Assembly: GCA_964522805.1 (NCBI GenBank)
Contig: CAZFWP010000035.1
Location: forward strand, 1 to 17,791
Origin: CAZBYL01 sp964522805
Lineage (GTDB): Bacteria; Synergistota; Synergistia; Synergistales; Synergistaceae
DNA: 17,791 nucleotides
Reading direction: 5' to 3'
The first letter of the stretch is position 1. The number at the start of each line of letters is the position of its first letter. Below are positions 6,410-14,060 of the stretch, piece after piece. A program made the translations under genes and the position numbers. Below the pieces are notes generated by a model. The model saw only the letters and a program-made list of their open reading frames with translations, had not been told where the DNA came from and ran no database searches.

Positions 6410-7501
6410 TTATCTTTCTCCCGGGAGTACGACTGTCAGCCGCGGGTCAAAGGTCAACTGTACTTGCTGTCCTGTGCTGTATATTTCCGCGCCAGGGAAG
6501 AAGTTTTCCATGACGGAAACTTCCTGCCCGTTGCTCAAACGCACCATGTATTCCATTCTGTCGCCGCTGAAGACGGCGCTTGATACCGTGCCGCTGAGTA
6601 CTCCGTCCTCTTTTGCGGACAAAGTCACAGCTTCAGGGCGGAGAATCAGCGATACTCGTTCTCCCGCAGTGTAGTTTTCCTCCGCTATCAGTTTTCCGGG
6701 AATAACTCTGTCGCCAATGCGTATACTGCCTATTACGGCGGACTCTCTGCTTTCAAGCGTGCCGGCCAGCACGTTGGCTTGTCCGATGAAATCGGCGACA
6801 AAGAGAGTGCGCGGGTGGGTGTAGATGTCAAAGGGCGTGCCTATCTGTTCAACTTTCCCTTTGTGCATGACCATGATGCGATCGGCCATGGTGAGAGCCT
6901 CTTTTTGGTCGTGGGTGACGTAGAGACAGGTGATGTCGAGCTGTTTTTGGATATTGCGTATTTCTGTTCTCATGTGGATTCTCAATTTGGCGTCAAGGTT
7001 GGAAAGAGGTTCGTCCATTAGGAGAACTTTTGGCTTCATCACCAGTACGCGCGCGAGAGCGACACGCTGCTGCTCACCGCCGGAAAGCTGGTTAGGCAGG
7101 CGTTTTTCTGTGCCGCTGAGTCCAACCATTTCCAGAGCTTCGCCAACTTTGCGCATAATATCCGACGTGGCTTCAGATCGCATTTTGAGTCCGTAGCCGA
7201 CATTATCGCCGATGGTCATGTGGGGGAAGAGGGCGTAGTTTTGAAAGACGAAGCCGATTTCCCGCTTATTTACCATAACATTGGTAACGTCACGTCCGTC
7301 TATAAAGATGCTGCCAGATGTAGGCGTTTCAAAGCCGGCGACCATGCGGAGGGTGGTTGTTTTGCCGCAGCCCGAGGGGCCGAGGAAGGTGAGCAGCTCG
7401 CCGCCGTTGATTTTGAGGTCAACCTTTTCAACAGCGTCAAATTTAACCCCGTCTTTGATAAATGTTTTGGTAATATTCTGAAGGTGCAGCTCAACAGACA
7501 T
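6410..7501 (-). CDS. ABC importer ATP-binding subunit (ferric-ion/2-aminoethylphosphonate/polyamine class)
   Basis: 363-aa cytoplasmic ATPase that powers the adjacent permease. Motifs seen: Walker A GPSGCGKTT (residues 41-49), Q-loop Q87 in FQNYALFPHMT, signature LSGGEQQR (139-146), Walker B VLLMDEP (159-165) with the D-loop SNLD, and switch His197 in VTHDQ. Residues from about 230 form the TOBE-type regulatory tail of the FbpC/PotA/MalK group, with ILRPEAVTLS. The ATG at 7501 overlaps the permease stop by one base (TAATG), and its ribosome site GGGAGGAAA lies inside the permease end, so translation is coupled. Last gene of the three-gene importer operon. The ATPase alone does not reveal the substrate. 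Confidence 0.92.
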   Translation of the reverse strand: MSVELHLQNITKTFIKDGVKFDAVEKVDLKINGGELLTFLGPSGCGKTTTLRMVAGFETPTSGSIFIDGRDVTNVMVNKREIGFVFQNYALFPHMTIGDNVGYGLKMRSEATSDIMRKVGEALEMVGLSGTEKRLPNQLSGGEQQRVALARVLVMKPKVLLMDEPLSNLDAKLRIHMRTEIRNIQKQLDITCLYVTHDQKEALTMADRIMVMHKGKVEQIGTPFDIYTHPRTLFVADFIGQANVLAGTLESRESAVIGSIRIGDRVIPGKLIAEENYTAGERVSLILRPEAVTLSAKEDGVLSGTVSSAVFSGDRMEYMVRLSNGQEVSVMENFFPGAEIYSTGQQVQLTFDPRLTVVLPGER

Positions 7502-9168
7502 TATCTGTTTCCTCCCTGTCCTCTGTAGTTATAGCCGGCCGCTCTGACAAGCAGCGTCAGCATACCGTTAAAGATAAATACCATAATAATCAGCACCACC
7601 GAAAAGGCGCAGGCGTTGCCGAACTGCAGTTCTGTCATACACTCCAAAATTCTCGTGGTCAGCAGTGACCAACTTACGGAAACAAGGAAAATAGTGGCGC
7701 TGATAGCCGTCATTGAGTGGATAAAAAGGTATTTCATTCCGGCGACAAGGGCGGGGACTACAAGAGGCAGAGTGACGTTTTTAAATGTGCCAATAGAGGT
7801 TGCGCCCAAGCTTAGTGAAGCTTCCTCAAGCGAGGGGTCTATCTGGTGCAGCGAGGCTATCACCGAGCGGATTCCCGCAGAGTCGTAGCGGAAGACGTAG
7901 GCTGCCACCAAAATGGACATGGTGCCGGTAAGCAATATCGGACCGGAGTTGAAAGCGATGATATAGGCTATGCCGACGACTGTTCCCGGCAGCGCGAAGT
8001 TCAAGAGGGAAATGACTTCCATCAGTCCGTTCGCGGGGAAGTTCTTCCTCTGTGTGACATAGGCGATGGAGACTGCCAGCAAACCGCCGATGGGTGTGGA
8101 GATGAAGGCGATTATCAGTGTATCTGTGATTGCCTTTCTTCCGTGGTTGAACACATAGGCAAAGTTTTCCATAGTGAAGGAGTTATTTACGCCCCAAACC
8201 TTTGTAAAGGCGCCTAACAGAATCAGCGTGTAGAGGAAGAGTATGAACGCCACAACAAAGGCGCAAATAGCAAGTATAGCACTCTCTCCCGCTGTTCCCA
8301 TACCTTTTATTCTTGTTTGAGCACCGGATTTGCCGCTGACAGTGACATAATTTTTGCGGCTGAGCCAGAAGCGCTGAAGCACAAATACCAGCAGTGCAGG
8401 GACAAGCAGAGCGAATGAGAGCGCGGCTCCGCCTTTGAGGTCATACAGTCCGGTTATTTGCAGATACGCCTGAGTCGGCAGTACGGGAAATTGATGCCCG
8501 GCAAGCACCAGAGGGGTGGCGAAATCAGCCAAAGAGCAGGCGAATAGCAGCAGCACGGAGTTGGCGATGCCCGGCAGTGTTAGAGGCAGAGTTACGGTGC
8601 GAAATACGCGGAAGGGGGAACCGCCGAGGCTGAGCCCCGCATCTTCCAAGTTTGGGTCGATGCAGGCCAAAACAGAGCTGATAGTTAAAAAGGCCACGGG
8701 GAAGTATGTGAGAGACTCAGATATCCAAGTGCCCCAAAAGCCATAGAGGTTAAAGTTGCCGATGCCAAGAAGTTTCAGCAAAATGCCGTTTGGCCCCAGC
8801 GAAAGGGTCAAGGCGATGCTGCTGGTAAAGGGCGGCGATATCAGCGGCAGTACCGTAACCGCAGCCAAGAACCACCTTATTGGTGCGGGCAGGTTGATGC
8901 GGGTGACGGCGAAGGCGAAAACAAAACCCAGAAATGTGCCCATAAAGGCCACAGCCGCAGCGAGCCAGATGCTGTTGATAAAGGCCAGGCGGTCATAGGT
9001 GTTGGAGAATACGGCGGTTATGTTAGCGACAGAAAAATGTCCGTCAACGACAAATGTTACAAGCAGCAGTTTGATAAACGGAAAGATAATAAATACGCCC
9101 AGTGCGAGCCAAAGCGTAATAACCACAGGAATAAGCGCCGGGTCGCGCTTCATTGATGAAGATGCCAT
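7501..9168 (-). CDS. ABC importer fused double permease (FbpB type)
   Basis: 555-aa inner-membrane protein containing two BPD_transp_1 domains in one chain, about 12 membrane segments. The first half carries the ATPase-contacting EAA loop at about residues 175-197 (EDAGLSLGGSPFRVFRTVTL) and the second at about 448-466 (EEASLSLGATSIGTFKNVTL). This fused arrangement is typical of ferric-ion (FbpB/AfuB) importers; phosphonate systems more often use two separate permeases. The start at ATG 9168 has only a distant GGGGA; another in-frame ATG five codons on has no better site. It lies 72 nt downstream of the binding-protein stop, across a hairpin, and overlaps the ATPase start by one base. Confidence 0.92.
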   Translation of the reverse strand: MASSSMKRDPALIPVVITLWLALGVFIIFPFIKLLLVTFVVDGHFSVANITAVFSNTYDRLAFINSIWLAAAVAFMGTFLGFVFAFAVTRINLPAPIRWFLAAVTVLPLISPPFTSSIALTLSLGPNGILLKLLGIGNFNLYGFWGTWISESLTYFPVAFLTISSVLACIDPNLEDAGLSLGGSPFRVFRTVTLPLTLPGIANSVLLLFACSLADFATPLVLAGHQFPVLPTQAYLQITGLYDLKGGAALSFALLVPALLVFVLQRFWLSRKNYVTVSGKSGAQTRIKGMGTAGESAILAICAFVVAFILFLYTLILLGAFTKVWGVNNSFTMENFAYVFNHGRKAITDTLIIAFISTPIGGLLAVSIAYVTQRKNFPANGLMEVISLLNFALPGTVVGIAYIIAFNSGPILLTGTMSILVAAYVFRYDSAGIRSVIASLHQIDPSLEEASLSLGATSIGTFKNVTLPLVVPALVAGMKYLFIHSMTAISATIFLVSVSWSLLTTRILECMTELQFGNACAFSVVLIIMVFIFNGMLTLLVRAAGYNYRGQGGNR

Positions 9169-9195
9169 CTCTATCGGAGTCCCCTTTACCCAAAA

Positions 9196-9223
9196 GCTGC
9201 CGGCCCCGAGCGGAGCCGGCAGC
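9196..9223 (-). terminator. Intercistronic hairpin between binding protein and permease
   Basis: A 9-bp GC-rich stem (GCTGCCGGC at 9196-9204 with GCCGGCAGC at 9215-9223) plus an inner 3-bp extension after a mismatch. On the minus strand it is followed by only TTTTG, so it should act as a partial terminator or 3' stabiliser that keeps the binding protein in excess over the permease, as is common in ABC operons. On the plus strand it is followed by GTCTTTTTT. Confidence 0.65.
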
Positions 9224-9240
9224 GTCTTTTTTGTCAGAAA

Positions 9241-10245
9241 CTAGCGGATAACTTCGTTAACCCAACGGTCAACGTAGGCTTTACGTTTGGCGCCTTTATC
9301 CTCTGTTGAGACCTTAAGCAGCTTGACCTTGGTCATGTCAAGGGCTGGGTTCTCAATCTTCACGCCCTTTACGACGGGAATATAGTTGATCTTCTGGTCG
9401 ACAAAGAACTGTCCCAGCTTTTTGCTTGTCGCCCAGTCCACGAACTTTTTGGCTTCGGTAAGGTTCTTGCAGCCGTTGATGATGCCTGTGGCCTCAACAC
9501 CGTAGGAAACGCCTTCCTTCGGGTAGCTGATAGCGACGGGGAAGCCCTGCTGCTGAATTTCCAGTGCATCCACGAGGTAGAAAATGCCGCTTGCCGCCTG
9601 TCCCTGAGCTATGGGCATCGCTCCGCCGGCACCGCTCTTGGTGTAGAGCTGTACGTTTTTGTGCAGCTTTTTCTGGTAGTCAAAAGCTTTGTTTTCGCCG
9701 TAGATGGCTACAAGGCTGTAGATACGTTCAGTGGCTGTCCCCGATGTGCGGGCGTCGGCCATTTGCAGACCGTTTTTGTATGCCGGGTCAAGGAGATCGT
9801 TCCATGACGCAGGGGCTTTCATATTATGCTTTTTGAGGAAGTCGGTGTTTGTGAGGAAGCACATCGGAATCAGTCCAATGCCTGTCCAGTTGCTCTTGGG
9901 GTCTCTGTACTGTTCGGGGGTGAGAGCTGCGTCTTTAGGTTTGTAGGTTGCGAAGACGTTGTCTTTTTCCCCCGCGACATAGGTGTCGGCGGGACCGCCG
10001 AGGAGCACGTCAACCTGGGGGTTGCCTTTTTCCGCGACCAGTCTTGCAAGAGCTTCTCCGGAAGAGAAGCGGATGAAGTTGACCTTGATGCCGGTATCTT
10101 TGGTGAACTGCTCAAATACCTTTGATGCGTACTTTTCCGGCATGATTGTGTACGCGTTAAGTGTTGCGGCCATTGCGCCGGTACAGATAACAAGTATAAA
10201 AGACAGAGCCAGAAGGATTCCGAGTGCCTTGCGGTGCTTTAACAT
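9241..10245 (-). CDS. ABC importer periplasmic substrate-binding protein (FbpA/PhnS-like)
   Basis: 334-aa extracytoplasmic solute-binding protein of the ferric-ion/2-aminoethylphosphonate/spermidine superfamily (type 2 fold). A signal peptide is plain: MLKHRK, a hydrophobic core at residues 7-22, and a probable cleavage after AMA (residue 26). Mature features include YTIMPEKYASKVFEQFTKDTG, GGPADTYVAGEKDN (83-96) and SGAGGAMPIAQGQAASG (204-220). True ferric-binding proteins have two adjacent tyrosines that bind iron just after that last block; here the residues are IFYLVD (221-226), with only one Tyr. Ferric iron is therefore not supported, and an organic phosphate, phosphonate or other anion is as likely. 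TAGGAGTGG precedes the ATG at 10245. First gene of the operon. Confidence 0.88.
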   Translation of the reverse strand: MLKHRKALGILLALSFILVICTGAMAATLNAYTIMPEKYASKVFEQFTKDTGIKVNFIRFSSGEALARLVAEKGNPQVDVLLGGPADTYVAGEKDNVFATYKPKDAALTPEQYRDPKSNWTGIGLIPMCFLTNTDFLKKHNMKAPASWNDLLDPAYKNGLQMADARTSGTATERIYSLVAIYGENKAFDYQKKLHKNVQLYTKSGAGGAMPIAQGQAASGIFYLVDALEIQQQGFPVAISYPKEGVSYGVEATGIINGCKNLTEAKKFVDWATSKKLGQFFVDQKINYIPVVKGVKIENPALDMTKVKLLKVSTEDKGAKRKAYVDRWVNEVIR

Positions 10246-10334
10246 TTCTAGACCACTCCTATAAAATTTTATTGCCCGAAAGAGGGCGGTGCGGACAGCG
10301 AAAAAGTCGCATGCGCAGATATAGTAATAATAGC

Positions 10335-10340
10335 ATTATA
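10335..10340 (-). promoter_or_regulatory. Candidate -10 for the ABC importer operon
   Basis: TATAAT on the minus strand, about 90 nt before the binding-protein ATG, in AT-rich DNA. No good -35 lies 16-18 nt upstream, so confidence is low. Confidence 0.3.
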
Positions 10341-10509
10341 TTCAAATTTTTGTATAGAATGTTAGTTACCTATAAGCACGATGAGGGAGGAAAACTACTG
10401 ATTTTCCCGGTGAAAAGCGAAACATTTGCCTTTGTGTCTGGAAGCGGTGCGTGATCGGCACATCTGGAGAATAACATAAGCTGCCCGCACTCAGCCTATT
10501 ATTGATGGC

Positions 10510-10538
10510 TTGCTATTTAATCGTGGTTTCCCTAGAAT
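10510..10538 (+). promoter_or_regulatory. Promoter of the ProC-like gene
   Basis: TTGCTA (10510-10515), a 17-nt spacer, then TAGAAT (10533-10538). The -35 matches 4 of 6 and the -10 matches 5 of 6. The predicted start near 10545 lies after the in-frame TTG at 10510 and so supports ATG 10576 as the gene start. Confidence 0.55.
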
Positions 10539-10575
10539 AGCGGCAAAACACAAGTGGCGAAGGGAGCAGGCGGCG

Positions 10576-11373
10576 ATGAATTTGGATATGACGATTGGCT
10601 TTATCGGTACGGGCGGCATTACCTCGGCGATGGTGAGAGGTTTGTGCGAAGCGGCGCAATATACAGGCAGGATAATTATCTCCGTTCATAAAAACAGGGA
10701 GCACGCGGAAGAGCTTAAGAGTCTCTATCCGCAGAGGATTACCATTTGCGAGTCCAACCAACGGATCGTTGACGCCGCGGATATCGTTTCTGTCGCACTG
10801 CCGCCCACGGTTCATGAAGAGGTTGTCGGCTCTTTGAAATTTAACGAACGGCAAAAAATCATGCACATCACCGGCGGCATCAAACTTGAAAAATCCGTAC
10901 CGCTCTACACTCCCGCGAAAGCGATGGTGCGCGCCATTCCTCTGCCTTTTGTCGCGAGAAATATGGGACCTATTCTTTACTTTGGCGAGGACGATGAGTG
11001 CAGGGCACTTTTTGAACTGATGGGAACGGTGGTAAAGGTAAAATCAGAAAGAGAGCTGGAAATCATGGGGCCGGTGACGGGGCTGATGGTGCCTTATTAT
11101 GCTTTGGTTGCTGAATATGTAAAGTGGGCGGGAGAAAAAGGCATCGATTTTCAAAGCGCTCTCGACTACTCCTGCTGCATGAACGAGGCTCTCTCCCGCT
11201 ATATGAGAAGCGACTGCGGGCAGGACGTGGAAAAATTCCTCACCGACAACTCCACACCGCACGGAGTTAACGAGATGGGGCTGAAGCTGCTGCGGGATAA
11301 AGGAGCTTTCTCTTTGTGGTCTCAGGTGCTTGACGCTCTCTACATCAAATATAACGCCCTTGATAAAAAGTAG
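10576..11373 (+). CDS. Divergent pyrroline-5-carboxylate reductase-like oxidoreductase
   Basis: 265-aa protein with an N-terminal Rossmann NAD(P) site, IGFIGTGGITSAMVRGL (residues 7-23), then the ProC-type middle (VSVALPPTVHEEVV, IMHITGGIKLEK) and an all-helical C-terminal dimerisation domain. Two signature segments differ from biosynthetic ProC. The MPNTPA-type loop reads IPLPFVARNMGP (121-132), and the SPGGTT-type loop reads TPHGVNEMG (227-235). It is therefore clearly in the P5C-reductase superfamily but may act on another imine or keto substrate. AGGGAG lies 10 nt before the ATG, with a closer GCAGGCGG. With rocD and argH nearby, a link to P5C/proline is attractive but unproven. It has its own promoter and ends at a hairpin shared with the convergent transporter gene. 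Confidence 0.8.
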   Translation: MNLDMTIGFIGTGGITSAMVRGLCEAAQYTGRIIISVHKNREHAEELKSLYPQRITICESNQRIVDAADIVSVALPPTVHEEVVGSLKFNERQKIMHITGGIKLEKSVPLYTPAKAMVRAIPLPFVARNMGPILYFGEDDECRALFELMGTVVKVKSERELEIMGPVTGLMVPYYALVAEYVKWAGEKGIDFQSALDYSCCMNEALSRYMRSDCGQDVEKFLTDNSTPHGVNEMGLKLLRDKGAFSLWSQVLDALYIKYNALDKK

Positions 11374-11379
11374 CGTTAA

Positions 11380-11411
11380 AGAGCGGCGGTGACGGCAAAC
11401 ACCGCCGCTCT
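11380..11411. terminator. Bidirectional hairpin terminator between convergent genes
   Basis: A perfect 12-bp stem (AGAGCGGCGGTG at 11380-11391 with CACCGCCGCTCT at 11400-11411) and an 8-nt loop. The T-tracts are weak (GCTATTTTC on plus, TTTAACG on minus). Its place between the ProC-like gene and the convergent transporter gene supports a terminator role for both. Confidence 0.75.
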
Positions 11412-11425
11412 GCTATTTTCTGCCG

Positions 11426-12268
11426 TTAGACGGTGTTCAGGCACACCAAGGCGGCGGCGATTATCGCCATACCGCAGTACTGTCTTTTGCTGATAGGCTC
11501 TCTTATTAAGATAAAGTTGATAAAATTGACAAAGAGAATGACGCCGACGCTGTAAATGGGGTAGGCGCAGAAAGCGGGCATACGGAGAATGGCCTGAAGC
11601 AGAAACATTGTTGAGGTGTAGTTGAGAAATCCCACAGCCAACCCCCAGGCGAAATCTTTCGCACTGACGGCACCGCCGTGAAATAGGCGGACTGAGCTCA
11701 TCAGCAGCGCCGATAAAAAGGTATAAAAGAGAAAAAGTCCTCCCAAAGAGTGTTCCCCTGTGTATTCAAAGACTTTGGACATCATGTCCGCCGCTCCGGC
11801 AATGCAGAAGAGAATTACCAGCCAAAACTTGTAGACATTTTTCACCTGCGCGCCGCGCGGCTCATAATTGATGACGATAATCGCCGTTATCGCCAGCGCC
11901 ACTCCCAACCACTGCAAATTTTCGGGCTGTTCTCCGAAGACGAGCAGCGAGAGTATGGTGGGCACAAGTACGCCAAGGCGGGCGAAAGAGACGGTCAGAG
12001 GCGTGCCGTTTCTTTTGATGTTAATCTGATAGAGCAGCAGTGTTGCCAAAAATAGCGCGCCGTTGAGCACTCCCAGCATCAAGGTGCGGTTCATCGCCGC
12101 ACCTGTAGGTATGAGGCTTCTATCCTCAATGAGGAGGTAGGAGATGACAACGGCGAAGAGATAATTAGCAGCAGTGACAGCTTTAAGGTTACTCTTGCAC
12201 ACCTCCGCAAAGCGGAGAGTTATTGCCATACCGCCGCTGCAAATGATGGCGAGAATTAGAAAGAGCAT
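11426..12268 (-). CDS. EamA/DMT-superfamily transporter
   Basis: 280-aa very hydrophobic inner-membrane protein with about ten membrane helices in two five-helix EamA repeats. The end of each repeat shows the usual pattern: FGEQPENLQWLGVALAITA (residues 111-129) and IREPISKRQYCGMAIIAAA (255-273). Family members export or import small metabolites, often amino acids or sugars; the substrate cannot be read from sequence. ATG 12268 has AAGGGA about 10 nt upstream. The gene lies downstream of argH on the same strand but is separated by 376 nt with hairpins, so it is probably a separate unit. The start of the argH-flanking element ends 30 nt before its ATG. Confidence 0.85.
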   Translation of the reverse strand: MLFLILAIICSGGMAITLRFAEVCKSNLKAVTAANYLFAVVISYLLIEDRSLIPTGAAMNRTLMLGVLNGALFLATLLLYQINIKRNGTPLTVSFARLGVLVPTILSLLVFGEQPENLQWLGVALAITAIIVINYEPRGAQVKNVYKFWLVILFCIAGAADMMSKVFEYTGEHSLGGLFLFYTFLSALLMSSVRLFHGGAVSAKDFAWGLAVGFLNYTSTMFLLQAILRMPAFCAYPIYSVGVILFVNFINFILIREPISKRQYCGMAIIAAALVCLNTV

Positions 12269-12297
12269 ATGATCATTCCCTTAAAAAAGATATATAG

Positions 12298-12427
12298 AGC
12301 CGTTGATTATGTGCACCGACAGCTAAACAGGCAGGCTCCCTCTGACGCTGCTTATTAATATATTCCTGATGGAAAAGATGCCTATTAATGCAGAGACTAA
12401 GTTCGATTTATGCAAATCAAGGAGTTG
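12298..12427 (+). repeat. Copy B of a diverged intergenic element flanking argH
   Basis: Two blocks match the other argH-flanking gap in the same order and orientation. Positions 12298-12318 match 14170-14190 at 17 of 21 bases, and 12390-12427 match 14247-14284 at 28 of 38 bases without gaps. Weaker similarity continues to a shared GTACTT (12488 here, 14375 in the other copy). The DNA between blocks differs in length (92 against 77 nt between block starts). Confidence 0.55.
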
Positions 12428-12517
12428 TTATCTCTCTTACTCGCACGAAATCATCGGTTTAGGCTCTCTGTCGGTCATCAGCAGACGGTACTTCGGACAC
12501 TTCTGTTATTATTGAAC

Positions 12518-12539
12518 GGAGGCTGTTTAGTCAGCCTCC
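12518..12539. repeat. 8-bp hairpin without T-tract
   Basis: GGAGGCTG (12518-12525) and CAGCCTCC (12532-12539) with a 6-nt loop. Neither strand has a following T run, so it is not a standard terminator; it may stabilise RNA or be a DNA-binding site. Confidence 0.4.
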
Positions 12540-12582
12540 CCCTGATGTTTTATCAAAAGTACCGCCTTTGACGCAGCGACAG

Positions 12583-12619
12583 CTCAAAAAGCGCATTCTC
12601 TCATGCAGCGCTGCTTGAG
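12583..12619 (-). terminator. Terminator-like hairpin just after argH
   Basis: On the minus strand an AGCGC/GCGCT stem (arms at 12608-12612 and 12590-12594) is followed directly by TTTT. An outer CTCAA/TTGAG pairing (12615-12619 with 12583-12587) encloses it. It begins 26 nt after the argH stop. The stem is short, so termination may be partial. Confidence 0.45.
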
Positions 12620-12644
12620 TGCTAATCTTTTCGGGAAATGGCAG

Positions 12645-14060
12645 TTAATAACCTTCGGGAATGCTGTTTTCAAACTCTTCGGCTTCAGTGTCAAACAATG
12701 CCAGCTTTACCGAGGCATCTTCAATTTGACGCCGCACCTGCGAGGGGGCTGTGCCGCCGAAGGTGAGGCGGCGCTCCATGGACTTCCGAGGCGTCAAAAG
12801 AGGCAGCAAGTCCTCCTTCACTTCGGGGATATTGCTCTGCCACTCTTCGATAGTGAGGGTGTGCAGCGGCTTTTTATTCTCGATACACCAGCGCACGATG
12901 TGTCCTACCTTCTCATGGGCGTTCCTAAAGGGCACGCCTTGGAGCACAAGGTATTCCGCCACATCTGTAGCCAATATCAGGCCATCGGCAAAGCCCTTGT
13001 TAGCCGCGGCTTCGTCCACTTCCACCTCTTTGATGAGGGCGGGAAGCACGGAAAAGATGCCTTGCAGACAGTCCAATGTGTTAAAAAGCGCGCGCTTGTC
13101 GTCCTGTAAATCCCTGTTGTATGTCAGAGGTATGCCCTTGGTCATGGTCAGCAAATCCATGAGTGCGCCGTTCATCTGCCCCGCTTTGCCGCGGAGAATT
13201 TCCAGTACATCGGGATTTTTCTTCTGCGGCATGATGCTTGAGCCGGTGCAGAAGGCATCGGGAAGTTTTACCCAGCCGAATTCCGTGGTGAAATAGATTA
13301 TTAAATCCTCGCAAAGGCGGCTGACATGACCGCCGAAGACGGCGGCGAAGTAGAGAATATCCATGAAATGGTCTCTGTGGGCGACGCTGTCCATGCTATT
13401 GGCTGTCATACGTGAAAAACCCAAGTCACGGCAGGTGAATTCTCTATCCAAAGGCAGAGTGGAGCCTGCGAGAGCACCGCTTCCCAATGGGCATTCATCT
13501 ACTGCGTCATAGGCTTCAAAGAGGCGCTTGGCGTCACGCAGAAAGGCTTGTGTGTGAGCCATCCAAAACTGTCCCATTGATATGGGCTGCGCCTGCTGCA
13601 GATGGGTGTAGCCGGGGACGACGATTTCCGCATGGGCCTCCGCCTTGGCAGTGAGTACAAAGATCAGCTCACGAAGTCCGCTCCATACGCCAAGCAGCTC
13701 TTTGCGCAGATAGAGCCTCACGGTGGTGTTGACTTGGTCGTTGCGGCTGCGCCCCATGTGCAGACGTGCTCCGGCGGCACCGCATCTTTCTATCAGCCTT
13801 GACTCAATGTTCATGTGTACATCTTCTAAGGAAACTTTGGGAATGAACTCACCTCGTTTGACCTCTTCGGCGATGGCTTTGAGGTTTTCCTCTATCGTCA
13901 GCGCGTCATCGGCGCAAAGCAGCCCTACTGCGCCAAGCATACGCACATGGGCTATGCTGCCTCTGATATCTGCTAGGGCCATGCGCCAATCGAGATCAAG
14001 CGACTGGGTGAAATTTACAACGGCTTCATTGGTGTCTTGTGCGAAACGACCTTTCCACAT
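12645..14060 (-). CDS. argH: Argininosuccinate lyase
   Basis: 471-aa cytoplasmic enzyme of the fumarase/aspartase superfamily that splits argininosuccinate into arginine and fumarate, the last step of arginine synthesis. Seen in order: MWKGRFAQDT at the N-terminus, HMGRSRNDQVNT (residues 101-112), PGYTHLQQAQPIS with the conserved His153, and the superfamily signature GSSIMPQKKNPD (273-284) with the mobile catalytic-loop serines. Length is normal. The ATG at 14060 has only a modest site (AAAGGCAGG). argG and other arg genes are not in view; the gene stands alone between two unusually long non-coding gaps that share sequence. Confidence in function is very high. Confidence 0.97.
   Translation of the reverse strand: MWKGRFAQDTNEAVVNFTQSLDLDWRMALADIRGSIAHVRMLGAVGLLCADDALTIEENLKAIAEEVKRGEFIPKVSLEDVHMNIESRLIERCGAAGARLHMGRSRNDQVNTTVRLYLRKELLGVWSGLRELIFVLTAKAEAHAEIVVPGYTHLQQAQPISMGQFWMAHTQAFLRDAKRLFEAYDAVDECPLGSGALAGSTLPLDREFTCRDLGFSRMTANSMDSVAHRDHFMDILYFAAVFGGHVSRLCEDLIIYFTTEFGWVKLPDAFCTGSSIMPQKKNPDVLEILRGKAGQMNGALMDLLTMTKGIPLTYNRDLQDDKRALFNTLDCLQGIFSVLPALIKEVEVDEAAANKGFADGLILATDVAEYLVLQGVPFRNAHEKVGHIVRWCIENKKPLHTLTIEEWQSNIPEVKEDLLPLLTPRKSMERRLTFGGTAPSQVRRQIEDASVKLALFDTEAEEFENSIPEGY

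Larger units (their letters stand above)
10246..10575. other. 330-bp divergent gap between the ABC importer and the ProC-like gene
   Basis: No supported gene. It contains the importer leader (with a weak GCCC/GGGC hairpin near 10274-10287), a candidate minus-strand -10, a tentative partial copy of the argH-flanking element, and the plus-strand promoter of the ProC-like gene. Confidence 0.55.
12269..12644. other. 376-bp non-coding gap downstream of argH
   Basis: No supported gene. It holds one copy of the repeated element (12298-12427), an 8-bp hairpin at 12518-12539 and a terminator-like hairpin just after argH. Confidence 0.55.

Noticed and set aside
10170..10245. Lipoprotein signal in the binding protein (Cys21 after LVI)
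   Set aside because: The residue before Cys is Ile rather than Gly, Ala or Ser, and an AMA site for ordinary cleavage follows at residue 26.
10510..10575. TTG at 10510 as the start of the ProC-like gene
   Set aside because: It lies in the predicted -35 element, and the Rossmann motif begins normally a few residues after ATG 10576.
12390..12430. GTTCGAT in this gap as part of a tRNA T-arm
   Set aside because: No pairing T-stem, anticodon arm or acceptor stem could be built around it.
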